A stretch of DNA of 46,945 nucleotides from an uncultured beta proteobacterium (GCA_903859155.1 CAIOLO010000145.1:1-46945); one strand, 5' to 3'; positions 9,057-17,234 are shown, numbered from the stretch's first letter. Numbers and translations are program-made. The notes: generated from the letters alone by a model not told the origin.

Positions 9057-9084
9057 TGTCAATGCCGTGTGTATTGCAGCGGGC

Positions 9085-9114
9085 AAGTTACTCTGCTGAA
9101 TATCGCATTGTCAA
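9085..9114 (-). promoter_or_regulatory. Sigma70-type promoter, duplicate of 3237-3266
   Basis: The minus strand reads TTGACA (9109-9114), an 18-bp spacer, then TAACTT (9085-9090). The 43-base block 9074-9116 shares 34 positions with 3226-3268, the promoter of the first Bug gene. It now drives the N-terminal Bug remnant and possibly, through a leader of about 195 nt, the Bug/FAD/ThDP operon. The palindrome CATTGTCAATG overlaps the -35 (9106-9116) and recurs at 9054-9064. The whole gap 8884-9188 holds only this promoter, the remnant, and the BKACE ribosome binding site. Confidence 0.55.
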
Positions 9115-9188
9115 TGAGCGCCACAGTACGCCGGGCCTTCTTCTTCGGTACCATTGACCCTTTTCAGTCCCTTGCAAGGAGCAGCAAC

Positions 9189-10061
9189 ATGTCCCGTCCC
9201 GTAATTCTCACCGCCGCGCTCACTGGCGGCGCCGACACCGCGCACCTGAATCCGGCCATTCCCGTGACCCCGGAGCAGATCGCCAACGAAGGCATCGCCG
9301 CGGCGAAGGCTGGCGCGACCATCGTGCATATTCACGTGCGCGATCCCAAGACCACCAAGGCCAGCCTGGAGCTTGCACACTACAAGGAGGTGGTGGATCG
9401 CATCCGCGAGAGCAAGGTCAATGTGCTGATCAATCTCACCACAGGGCCTGGCGCACGCTTCACCCCCGGCGATGTCGATCCCGTGGGTCTGGGACCGGGC
9501 ACCACCATGAAGAGCCCGGAATTCCGTGTCCAGCACATCCAGGAACTCAAGCCTGATCTTTGCAGCCTGGACATTGCCACCATGAACTTCGGCGAATACG
9601 CATTCGTCAATACGCCGCCGCATCTGCGCAAGATGGCCGAATTGATCGGCAAGACCAAGGTGAAACCCGAAATCGAGGTGTTCGACCTGGGTCACGTACG
9701 CCTCGCTGCGGACCTGGTGGCCAAAGGCATGTTCAAGGCGCCGCCGCTGTTCCAGTTGTGCCTGGGCATTCCCTGGGGCGCACCCGCCTCCACCGAGGGC
9801 ATGATCGCAATGCGCAACCTGCTGCCAGCCGGCGCGGTCTGGGCGGGGTTCGGCATTTCGCGCTTCCAGTTTCCGATGGTGGCGCAGGCGGTGATCCTGG
9901 GTGGCCATGCACGCGTCGGGCTCGAGGACAATCTATATATCGAACAGGGCAAGCTTGCGCCCGGCAACGCGGCGCTGGTCGAGCGTGCCGTCGAGATCAT
10001 CAAGGCTATCGGCGAACATCCGGCCAGTCCTGACGAGGCGCGCAAGATACTGGGCATGTAA
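9189..10061 (+). CDS. BKACE-family beta-keto acid cleavage enzyme
   Basis: This 290-residue TIM-barrel protein belongs to the family once called 3-keto-5-aminohexanoate cleavage enzyme, which cleaves a beta-keto acid with acetyl-CoA to give acetoacetate and a new acyl-CoA. Family motifs seen: TAALTGG at the N terminus, the zinc-binding HIHVRDP near residue 47, NLTTGPG near 84, EIEVFDLGHV near 160, and the loop FGISRFQFPM. I chose the ATG at 9189 because AAGGAG lies 7 bases upstream; the frame is open to 9069 but without signals. It leads the plus operon with the molybdenum hydroxylase 3 bases downstream. The keto-acid substrate is unknown. Confidence 0.9.
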   Translation: MSRPVILTAALTGGADTAHLNPAIPVTPEQIANEGIAAAKAGATIVHIHVRDPKTTKASLELAHYKEVVDRIRESKVNVLINLTTGPGARFTPGDVDPVGLGPGTTMKSPEFRVQHIQELKPDLCSLDIATMNFGEYAFVNTPPHLRKMAELIGKTKVKPEIEVFDLGHVRLAADLVAKGMFKAPPLFQLCLGIPWGAPASTEGMIAMRNLLPAGAVWAGFGISRFQFPMVAQAVILGGHARVGLEDNLYIEQGKLAPGNAALVERAVEIIKAIGEHPASPDEARKILGM

Positions 10062-10064
10062 CGC

Positions 10065-12428
10065 ATGGCCGCTGTCAGCAAAGGTCATTCTGCTTTCAAG
10101 GGGCGGCTCGAAGACCGCCGCATGACTACCGGTTCGGGGCGCTATGCCTCGGACTGGAATCTGCCGGGACAGGTCTATGCGCATTTTCTGCGCGCCGATC
10201 GTGCACACGCCGAAATCGCGCTGCTCGATGTCGCGCAGGCGCGCGCCACCCCCGGCGTGCTTGCAGTGCTGACCGGTGACGATGTGGCTGCGGCGGGGAT
10301 GCAATCCACGCCCGCCAGCGTGCCGCGGCCGGGGCGCGGCGGAATGACGCTGCGCAAGCCGCAGCGGCCGGTGCTGGCGCAAGGGCGGGTGCGCTACGTC
10401 GGTGAACCGGTGGCGATCGTTGTCGCCGAGAGCCCGGGCCTCGCCCAGGATGCCGCGGAGAAGATCCGCGTTGATTATCGCGATCTGCCCGCGGAGACTC
10501 GCGGCGTGGATGCCATCGCCGCCGGCGCGCCGCAACTGCACGAAGTCGCACCGGGCAATATTGCGTTCGAATTCGAGTCCGGTTCCCTCGAGGCGGCCGG
10601 GAAGGCATTGCAGGGTTCGGTGCATACCGTGAGCATCACGCTCGACAACGCCCGTGCGGTGGGTTCGCCGCTGGAGCCGCGTGCCTGTCTTGCTCTTTAT
10701 GAACCCGAAGGCGAACATTTCGTCCTGCATGCCTGCACCCAGGGCGCGCAGGCGCATGCCCTGCAGATCGCGGGAATATTCAAGGTGCCCGGGGACAAAG
10801 TCACGGTCGTCGCGCGTGAAGTCGGCGGCGGCTTCGGCGTGCGCAACAGCGCCTATCCGGAGGAATGCGCTGCGCTGCTCGCCGCGAAAATCACCGGTCG
10901 AGCGGTCAAATGGACCGGCACCCGCAGCGAGATGTTTCTCTCTGACACGCATGCGCGCGATGTGGTGGCGCTTGCCGAAGTGGGGCTGGACCGCGATCTG
11001 CGCTTCACTGCTTTTCGCTTCCGCTATCTGGCCAATGTCGGCGCCTATCTTTCTCCGACCGGCGCATTGAGCAACAGTATCGGCGTGCTCAACTGCATCA
11101 CCGGCGTGTACGACGTGCAGACCGCCGGTGCGCTGGCGCTGCTGGGATTCTCGAATACCGCGCCCACCGGCGCCTACCGCGGCGCGGGCCGCCCGATCAT
11201 GTCCTACATGATGGAGCGGTTGGTGGATCAGGCTGCCGTCGAAATGAAAATCGATCCGGCCGAATTGCGGCGCAGGAACTTCATCGCCGCGGATAAATTC
11301 CCGTACAAGCTGGTGTCGGGCAGCGAGTACGACAACGGTGATTTCGCAGGCGCGATGGACAAGGCGCTGGCTGCCGCCGACTGGAGCGGTTTTCCCGGGC
11401 GCCGCGAGCAATCGCGCCGCCAGGGAAAGCTGCGCGGCCGCGGCCTGGCCACCCCGATAGAAGCCTCGGGTGCGGGGTTCACGCCCTTTGACGCCGTCGA
11501 GATCCGCTTCGATGCCGATGCCAATGTGGCGATGTTCGCCACCAGCCAGAACCAGGGGCAGGGCCATGAGACCGTGTTCGCGCAACTGGTATCGGCAGTG
11601 CTGGGTGTGCCGATGGAATCGGTCAGCCTGCATACCGCCGAACGCGACATGAAGCTGGCCGGTGGCGGCAGCGGCGGGTCGCGCACGCTGGCGGGCATCG
11701 GCAACGGTCTGCGCCTGGTGGCATTGCAGGTGGTCGAGAAAGGCAAGCAACTGGCGGCCCGGGAACTCGAGTGCGCACAGGCCGATATTGAATTCGCCGC
11801 AGGCGAATATCGCGTCGCCGGCACCGATCGGCGCACCGCGTTCGCTTCCGTGGTGAAGAAATTCGCGCCCGCCGCCGGCCCTCATCCGCTGGATACCTAT
11901 TACGAGGCAAAGACCAGATCCACCTATCCCTATGGCTGCCACATCGCCGAGGTGGAGATCGATGCGGAGACCGGCGCGACGGAAATCGTTTCCTATGTCG
12001 CCTGCGATGATTCGGGCACGGTGGTCAATCACCAGATCGTCGAAGGCCAGGTCATGGGCGGCCTCACGCAGGGATCGGGACAGGTAATGGGCGAGCATGC
12101 GGTCTATGACCGCGACACCGGACAACTGCTGAGCGGCAGCTACCTGGATTACCCGATGCCGCGCGCGGGACTGGTGGGTGGCTTGAAGCTGCTCGAGCAT
12201 CCGGTGCCGACGAAGACCAATCCGCTCGGTTCCAAAGGGGTGGGGGAATCCGGTGTCACCGGTTCGCTGCCCACGGTGATGAACGCCATTCTCGATGCGC
12301 TGCGCCAGTCGGGCGTTTCGCATTTCGACATGCCCGCGACGCCGGATCGCATCTGGCACGCGATTCAGGCGGCCCGCGCGGGCAATCCGCGCGCCCTTGC
12401 GGTCGCGGAGTTCGTTCCGCCGCATTGA
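10065..12428 (+). CDS. Molybdenum hydroxylase large subunit (xanthine dehydrogenase/CoxL family)
   Basis: This 787-residue protein covers the molybdopterin-cofactor subunit only: an N-terminal hammerhead domain (FKGRLEDRRMTTGSGRYASD onward), then MoCo-binding regions with VGGGFGVRN near residue 255, TGAYRGAGRP near 368, GQGHETVFAQ near 500, and the catalytic-base motif KGVGESGVTG near 727. Such enzymes hydroxylate an activated carbon with water. The usual partners, a [2Fe-2S] subunit and an FAD subunit, are not next to it; they may be elsewhere or replaced. It starts 3 bases after BKACE and overlaps or abuts the hydroxylase that follows, so it is clearly within the operon. Confidence 0.9.
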   Translation: MAAVSKGHSAFKGRLEDRRMTTGSGRYASDWNLPGQVYAHFLRADRAHAEIALLDVAQARATPGVLAVLTGDDVAAAGMQSTPASVPRPGRGGMTLRKPQRPVLAQGRVRYVGEPVAIVVAESPGLAQDAAEKIRVDYRDLPAETRGVDAIAAGAPQLHEVAPGNIAFEFESGSLEAAGKALQGSVHTVSITLDNARAVGSPLEPRACLALYEPEGEHFVLHACTQGAQAHALQIAGIFKVPGDKVTVVAREVGGGFGVRNSAYPEECAALLAAKITGRAVKWTGTRSEMFLSDTHARDVVALAEVGLDRDLRFTAFRFRYLANVGAYLSPTGALSNSIGVLNCITGVYDVQTAGALALLGFSNTAPTGAYRGAGRPIMSYMMERLVDQAAVEMKIDPAELRRRNFIAADKFPYKLVSGSEYDNGDFAGAMDKALAAADWSGFPGRREQSRRQGKLRGRGLATPIEASGAGFTPFDAVEIRFDADANVAMFATSQNQGQGHETVFAQLVSAVLGVPMESVSLHTAERDMKLAGGGSGGSRTLAGIGNGLRLVALQVVEKGKQLAARELECAQADIEFAAGEYRVAGTDRRTAFASVVKKFAPAAGPHPLDTYYEAKTRSTYPYGCHIAEVEIDAETGATEIVSYVACDDSGTVVNHQIVEGQVMGGLTQGSGQVMGEHAVYDRDTGQLLSGSYLDYPMPRAGLVGGLKLLEHPVPTKTNPLGSKGVGESGVTGSLPTVMNAILDALRQSGVSHFDMPATPDRIWHAIQAARAGNPRALAVAEFVPPH

Positions 12429-12439
12429 GCGCCTCAGCG

Positions 12440-14095
12440 ATGCCGGAATACCAAGTACTGATTGCCGGGGCCGGGCCGACAGGCCTGGTGATGGCCAATA
12501 TCCTGGGCAGCTTCGGCATCGCCACGCTGCTGGTGGAGGCCAATGCCAGTACCGTGAGCGAACCGCGCGCCGTATCGATCGATGATGAGTCGCTGCGCAC
12601 CATGCAGTACCTGGGCCTGATCGACAAGGTGCGCGCGCAGATCGTGCCCGGTTACGGCTCCTATTACCATTCGGCGGCCGGCGCCTGCTTCGCCAGAGTG
12701 CTCCCGGATATCATGGATTACGGATTTCCGCGTCGGTCCGCGTTCCGGCAACCGCTGCTGGAGGCCCAGCTGCGCGAGGGCCTGGGGCGGTTCCCGTGCG
12801 TGCATACCCGCTTTCGCACGCGGGTCACGCATCTTCGCGATGCGGGCGACTCGGTCAGTATCGATTTGCGCAGCGACGAGGGTGTCCTGGAGACAGTGCG
12901 CGCGCGCTATGTGGCCGCTTGCGATGGCGCCCGCAGCGGCATTCGCGAGGCCCTGAAGATTCCCATGGGCGGCAGCACCTACGAACAGCGCTGGCTGATT
13001 GTCGACCTGGCCGGTTCCACCGACCGCTTTCGCCACACCCGCGTCTATTGCGATCCGGCGCGGCCGGCGCTGGCTTTGCCCGGGCCGCACGGCACGCGGC
13101 GTTATGAATTCATGCTGCAACCGGGCGAGTCGCCGGAAGATCTGCTGGTGGAGTCGCGGGTGCGCAGCCTGATGGCGCGGCACAGCGCCGAGGATGCCGG
13201 TCTGGAGATCACCCGCAAGGTGGTCTACCAGTTCCATGCGCGCATTGCGGCGCGCTGGCGCGCAGGAAATATTTTTCTTGCCGGCGATGCCGCGCACCTG
13301 ACGCCGCCGTTTGCCGGGCAGGGCATGAACAGCGGTGTGCGCGATGCCCACAACCTGGCTTGGAAGCTCGCGCTGGCGCTGCGCGGCGAACTGGGCGAGG
13401 GCGTCCTCGACACCTACGAATCCGAACGCAAACCGCATGCCTGGTCGCTGATCCAGATGGCCGTGACCATGGGGCGGGTGATGATGCCGGTCTCGGCAAT
13501 ATATGCTTTCGCCACGCAGTGGGGTCTGCGGGCGCTTAGCCTGTATCCACCGGCGCGCGATTATGTGATGCAGATGAAATACAAGCCCAAGCCGCGATTT
13601 GACGACGGACTTATCGTGCATGGCGTCGGTGCGCAATTGTGCGGGCGGATGTTTCCGCAACCGATGGTCGAGACCGAGGATTCGCGCCTGGTTCCGCTTG
13701 ATGAAATGCTCGGCGGCGGATTCTCCATGGTCGAACTGGAAGAACCCGGCGTCGTGCCGCAAGCGCTTGGCGCCGCGCGCCTGCCGGTGCGCCGCGTCCG
13801 GGTGATCGGGCGCGACGAGCGCTTTGTCGCCGATGCCGCGGTCCTGGCCGGTGCCGTGCGCGTGCGCGATGCCAGCGGCGCGCTCGAACGCGCGCTGAGG
13901 GCCTCGGGTGTGCGCGCCGTGGTGCTGCGCCCCGACCGCTACGTGGCCGCCGGCATTGCCCTGGCCGCAGGGCCGCAGGAGGCGGATCGCGCGCTCGAGG
14001 CCATCGTGAGACTCTCGGAGCGCAAGCCGGCCGTTGCCGGACCGCCGGCGGCTGCGGAACTGGTGGTGACGCCATGGCAGGCCGGCCGCTCGTAG
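12440..14095 (+). CDS. FAD-dependent aromatic hydroxylase, MhpA-like
   Basis: At about 551 residues this is a class A flavoprotein monooxygenase resembling 3-(3-hydroxyphenyl)propionate hydroxylase. It has VLIAGAGPTGLVMANILG (FAD Rossmann) at the N terminus, the CDGARSGIRE motif near residue 165, and the FLAGDAAHLTPPFAGQGMN segment near 285 that binds FAD and NAD(P)H. A C-terminal thioredoxin-like extension follows. Reaction by family: NAD(P)H- and O2-dependent ring hydroxylation of a phenolic substrate. The start is uncertain: ATG at 12440 or an in-frame TTG at 12425 overlapping the upstream stop; neither has a strong ribosome binding site. Its place after a molybdenum hydroxylase suggests successive ring oxygenations (inference). 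Confidence 0.88.
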   Translation: MPEYQVLIAGAGPTGLVMANILGSFGIATLLVEANASTVSEPRAVSIDDESLRTMQYLGLIDKVRAQIVPGYGSYYHSAAGACFARVLPDIMDYGFPRRSAFRQPLLEAQLREGLGRFPCVHTRFRTRVTHLRDAGDSVSIDLRSDEGVLETVRARYVAACDGARSGIREALKIPMGGSTYEQRWLIVDLAGSTDRFRHTRVYCDPARPALALPGPHGTRRYEFMLQPGESPEDLLVESRVRSLMARHSAEDAGLEITRKVVYQFHARIAARWRAGNIFLAGDAAHLTPPFAGQGMNSGVRDAHNLAWKLALALRGELGEGVLDTYESERKPHAWSLIQMAVTMGRVMMPVSAIYAFATQWGLRALSLYPPARDYVMQMKYKPKPRFDDGLIVHGVGAQLCGRMFPQPMVETEDSRLVPLDEMLGGGFSMVELEEPGVVPQALGAARLPVRRVRVIGRDERFVADAAVLAGAVRVRDASGALERALRASGVRAVVLRPDRYVAAGIALAAGPQEADRALEAIVRLSERKPAVAGPPAAAELVVTPWQAGRS

Positions 14096-14138
14096 ATCGA
14101 TTTATTTGAATGCATTACAACAACCTGAGGAGCACAAA

Positions 14139-14876
14139 GTGAGCAATGAACTGATATCGAAGCTGGACGGCCCGGCGCTGCGCATCACCATCAACCGCCC
14201 CGCTGAGGGCAACGGCATGAGCGACGACATGGCACGCGAACTGACGCAGTTGCTGGAGACGGCGCACGAATCGGCGCAGTTCGTGGTGCTGAAGGCCGCC
14301 GGCAAGGATTTCTGCATCGGGCGGGCGTCTATGGGCAGGCCCCCGGCGACGCCGGTGCTCCCCGAGGCGCTGGAGCGCCGCGACCAGAGCGAGGTGGTGT
14401 TCAACTGCTACGGCGCGTTCCGCCGTTGCGCCCTGCCGGTGGTCGGTATCGTGCAGGGCAGGGCGCTGGGATTCGGCGCCTCGATCGCCGCGCTGTGCGA
14501 CATCACCATTGCCGCGAGCGACGCCAGGTTCCAGATTCCCGAGATGGGCCACAACATCATGCCGACCATGGTGATGTCGGCATTGATCGACCGGGTGCCG
14601 CGCAAGCATCTGGGATACCTGGTGTATTCGACCGATGTGGTGTCGGCCGAGGATGCGTTCAAGTACGGACTGGTGAGCAAGGTGGTTGCTCCCGGAGAAC
14701 TGGAAAAAGCCGAGGCCGAGATCGTCGCCCGCCTCACGGCCACGCCGCAGCCGGCGCAGACCGGGGTGAAGGAATACCTGCGCACCGCAGGCGACATGCA
14801 CGTGGCCGGCGCGGTGGACTTTGCGCGAAACATCCATGCGGTGGTGAATTCCTCGTCGAAAATGGCGCGCAAGTAG
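14139..14876 (+). CDS. Enoyl-CoA hydratase/isomerase family protein (crotonase)
   Basis: This 245-residue crotonase-fold protein has the oxyanion-hole segments GKDFCIGRAS (near residue 60) and GRALGFGASIAALCD (near 110), plus IPEMGHNIMP, whose Glu corresponds to the second crotonase acid. The first acid position (Glu144 in rat hydratase) appears to be Ala/Ser, so it may be an isomerase, hydrolase or ring-cleaving member rather than a classical hydratase. I chose GTG at 14139 because TGAGGAG lies 6 bases upstream; the ATG at 14106 lacks one. It closes the plus-strand catabolic operon, 43 bases after the hydroxylase, and implies CoA-thioester chemistry. Confidence 0.88.
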   Translation: MSNELISKLDGPALRITINRPAEGNGMSDDMARELTQLLETAHESAQFVVLKAAGKDFCIGRASMGRPPATPVLPEALERRDQSEVVFNCYGAFRRCALPVVGIVQGRALGFGASIAALCDITIAASDARFQIPEMGHNIMPTMVMSALIDRVPRKHLGYLVYSTDVVSAEDAFKYGLVSKVVAPGELEKAEAEIVARLTATPQPAQTGVKEYLRTAGDMHVAGAVDFARNIHAVVNSSSKMARK

Positions 14877-15239
14877 CGCACTCATGCCGGGATCCCATTA
14901 AAAGTTCAATATTGGAATAAAAAATATCATTTTAGCTACGTCGTTAAATATGATATTTTATTAAAACTTTTGAAATTGAGGGTTCCGCGGCGTGGCGCTT
15001 ACACCACCAGCCACGCCCGATTCCCGCAAATCTCAGCAGGCCGGGTGAAAACCGGCCTCTGCCTGCCGCTTTCCTTGATCTTGATCAATCACCGCCCCCA
15101 CCGCCGCGTCATCCTGTTACAAGGTAGATGACGGGCGCTTTGCCCGGAACAAGTACCCGCGCTCCAGGCAGCGATGCGGCAGTCTCGTCGGGTGGTTCTG
15201 ACCGGCGCGCATTTCGCCCAGTCCCAGGAAGCTTCAACC
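14877..15239. other. Non-coding gap with AT-rich palindrome, hairpins and an FNR box
   Basis: This 363-base gap contains no convincing gene. A strikingly AT-rich island (14899-14972) has nested inverted repeats: AAAATATCA (14921-14929) with TGATATTTT (14951-14959), and outer AAAAGTT (14900-14906) with AACTTTT (14965-14971). Two GC-rich perfect hairpins follow: GGCGTGGC/GCCACGCC (14989-14996 and 15010-15017) and AGGCCGG/CCGGCCT (15038-15044 and 15052-15058, loop 7). One may end transcription of the catabolic operon, although neither has a T-run. The FNR box at 15075-15088 belongs to the next gene. Confidence 0.5.
15075..15088 (+). promoter_or_regulatory. FNR/Anr-type box upstream of CBS protein
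   Basis: The sequence is TTGAT-CTTG-ATCAA, a perfect match to the FNR/Anr consensus TTGAT-N4-ATCAA. It lies 152 bases before the ATG of the CBS-domain gene. A weak -10 candidate (around 15110-15120) would put it near -41 to -45, as in class II activation. No FNR gene is in the window. Confidence 0.65.
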
Positions 15240-15689
15240 ATGAACCTGTTCGATGTCTGCAGCAGCGAGTTGATCACCGCGCCGGATTCGGCGACGATCA
15301 TCGAGGTGGCCTGGTTGATGCGCGAAAAACACGTGGGCGCGGTGGTGGTGATGTCCGAAACCTTGCCGCGCCGTCCGATCGGCATCGTCACCGATCGCGA
15401 TCTGGTCATCAAGGTGCTGGCGTTTGCCGACCGGCGCAGCTTCGGATCCATCGACCAGGTGATGTCAACCAAGCTGGTCGTTTCGCCGGGCACCGCCGGC
15501 ATCAACGAGGGCGTCGAACTGATGCGCGACCGCGGTGTGCGCCGCCTGCTGGTCGTCGACGAGAACGGCGGCCCCAAGGGCATTGTTTCCTTCGACGACC
15601 TGCTGGTGGTGATGGCCCAGATCACCGGCAACATGGCCCAGACGATCGTGGCCGGTTTGTTGCACGAGGGCAAGACCTCGGCCCCCTGA
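15240..15689 (+). CDS. CBS-domain protein
   Basis: This 149-residue cytoplasmic protein is almost entirely a pair of CBS domains. CBS1 spans about residues 8-70 (IIEVAWLMREKHVGAVVV, then IGIVTDRDLVIKVL) and CBS2 about 75-135 (VELMRDRGVRRLLVVD, then KGIVSFDDLLV). CBS pairs bind adenine nucleotides and usually regulate a partner enzyme; here no catalytic domain is present. AGGAAG lies 8 bases before the ATG. A perfect FNR box upstream suggests induction at low oxygen, as reported for some stand-alone CBS proteins in proteobacteria. It ends 79 bases before the FmdB gene. Confidence 0.88.
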   Translation: MNLFDVCSSELITAPDSATIIEVAWLMREKHVGAVVVMSETLPRRPIGIVTDRDLVIKVLAFADRRSFGSIDQVMSTKLVVSPGTAGINEGVELMRDRGVRRLLVVDENGGPKGIVSFDDLLVVMAQITGNMAQTIVAGLLHEGKTSAP

Positions 15690-15768
15690 ATGCCTGCGGC
15701 GGATCGGCGATGAGCCACCAGCATTGAATTTCGCCTAAAATCGGCGCGTCAAGGAAAAGCGAGAAGCC

Positions 15769-15996
15769 ATGCCCATATACGAGTATCAATGCACCGCCTG
15801 CAGCAAGGAATTCGAAATGCTGGTCCGCAGTTCGGGGCCGCGCCCCGAGTGCCCGGCTTGCAATAGCACCGAATTGCGCAAGAAACTGTCCTCCTTCGCC
15901 GCGGTCATGGGCAGCAGTTCGTCCCAAACGGCGTTGCCGGCGGCCTGCCAGTCCTGCCCGAACTCCGGCGGTCCCGGGGCCTGTGGTTTGAATTGA
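15769..15996 (+). CDS. FmdB-family zinc-ribbon protein
   Basis: This 75-residue protein begins MPIYEYQCTAC and has a second CxxC, CPAC, about 20 residues later, which is the FmdB putative-regulator zinc ribbon. The C-terminal tail is variable and has extra cysteines (CQSC and GAC). The molecular role of the family is not settled. The stop overlaps a possible TTG start of the downstream lipoprotein by 3 bases, so the two genes are probably co-translated. A second, longer FmdB-like protein occurs at 44054. Confidence 0.85.
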   Translation: MPIYEYQCTACSKEFEMLVRSSGPRPECPACNSTELRKKLSSFAAVMGSSSSQTALPAACQSCPNSGGPGACGLN

Positions 15997-17234
15997 CCGG
16001 ACCTGGACCCGTGCCGGCAGGCAAGCGCGCCTCGCGGTTGGTGCTGCTGCACGTCGCACTGGCAATGGCGCTCGCTGCGTGCGTCCAGGGTGAAGTCCGT
16101 CCCGTCCCGGGTGAAGCTGCCGCATGCCTGGTGCCCGGCAGTTGGCACGGTCTGGCGCAGGGCGCACCGCAGCCGATATCCGGCGCCGAGGTGCTGGCGT
16201 TCGCCGCGGGCCGTGATGTCGTCCTGCTGGGCGAAAACCACGACGAATATGACCATCACGCGTGGCAGTTGCAGACCCTTGCCGCGTTGCATGCCCAGCG
16301 TCCGCGGATGGTGATCGGCTTCGAGGCATTCCCGCGCCGGGTGCAGGCGGTTCTCGATAAATGGATCGCCGGCGAGCTGAGCGAGTCCCAGTTTCTGCAA
16401 AGCAGCGAGTGGGACAAGGTCTGGAATTTTCCTTCCGCACTCTATATGCCGCTGTTCCAGTTCGCGCGCATCAATCGCATCCCGATGATCGCCCTCAACG
16501 TCGAGCGGGATTTGACGCAGCAGATCACCAAGAGCGGCTGGGACGGTGTTGCGCAGGCCAGCAAAGAGGGCGTATCCCGGCCGGCACTGCCTTCGCGCGC
16601 TTATGTGGACACGTTGTTCGACATCTACAGGGCACACCCGGGCGCGCGGCAAAAAAACGACGAGGTCAGCCGCACCGAGCCGGCTTTTCTTCATTTCGTC
16701 GACGCCCAGACCACCTGGGACCGGGCCATGGCCGAGGCGCTGGCCGGCGGCTTGCGTGCCGCACCGGGGAGCGCTCCGCCGATCGCCGTCGGCATCATGG
16801 GCGTGGGCCATGTGCAAAGCGGCTATGGCGTGCCGCACCAGCTTCGCGACCTCGGGGTTTCACGCATCGCGGCGCTGCTGCCTGTGACCGCCAGGGGCGG
16901 CGACTGTACAACGCTCAGCAAAGGATATTCCGATGCGGTGTTCGCGCTGCCTGCGGTGCCGTCCGAGGCCCCGCCGAAGCCGCGGCTGGGCATCAGCCTG
17001 CAGCGCACGGACAAGGGCATCGAGATTGTCGAAGTCATGGACGGCAGCCTGGCCGAATCGCTGGGCATCCGCAAAGGTGATGTGATTGTGTCGATTGCCG
17101 GCACTGCCGCGACGCAGGTCGTCGGTGTAACCGCGGCGGTGCGCGCCCAGCCGGCCGGTACCTGGCTGCCGCTGACGATTCGCCGCGACGCGACGATGCA
17201 GGAACTGGTGGTGAAGTTTCCGCCGCTGCCGTGA
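15993..17234 (+). CDS. ChaN-like lipoprotein with C-terminal PDZ domain
   Basis: This is an approximately 413-residue exported lipoprotein: a hydrophobic leader then a lipobox, LAAC, near residue 30. The central region carries ChaN/haem-uptake family motifs: VLLGENHDEYDHHAWQL near residue 78, VIGFEAFPRR near 110, and IGVGHVQ-like IMGVGHVQSGYG near 270. Residues 330-410 form a PDZ-like domain (LGISLQRTDKGIEIVEV, then LGIRKGDVIVSIAG). Family members bind haem or act at the outer membrane in iron uptake; the function here is unproved. The start is either TTG 15993 (overlapping the FmdB stop) or GTG 16011. It overlaps the peptidase gene by 4 bases. Confidence 0.8.
   Translation: MTGPGPVPAGKRASRLVLLHVALAMALAACVQGEVRPVPGEAAACLVPGSWHGLAQGAPQPISGAEVLAFAAGRDVVLLGENHDEYDHHAWQLQTLAALHAQRPRMVIGFEAFPRRVQAVLDKWIAGELSESQFLQSSEWDKVWNFPSALYMPLFQFARINRIPMIALNVERDLTQQITKSGWDGVAQASKEGVSRPALPSRAYVDTLFDIYRAHPGARQKNDEVSRTEPAFLHFVDAQTTWDRAMAEALAGGLRAAPGSAPPIAVGIMGVGHVQSGYGVPHQLRDLGVSRIAALLPVTARGGDCTTLSKGYSDAVFALPAVPSEAPPKPRLGISLQRTDKGIEIVEVMDGSLAESLGIRKGDVIVSIAGTAATQVVGVTAAVRAQPAGTWLPLTIRRDATMQELVVKFPPLP

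Noticed and set aside
9933-12425. 830-codon open frame opposite the molybdenum hydroxylase gene
   Set aside because: It is antisense to a gene with clear motifs, has no start signals, and its His/Arg-rich product is typical of a shadow frame in GC-rich DNA.
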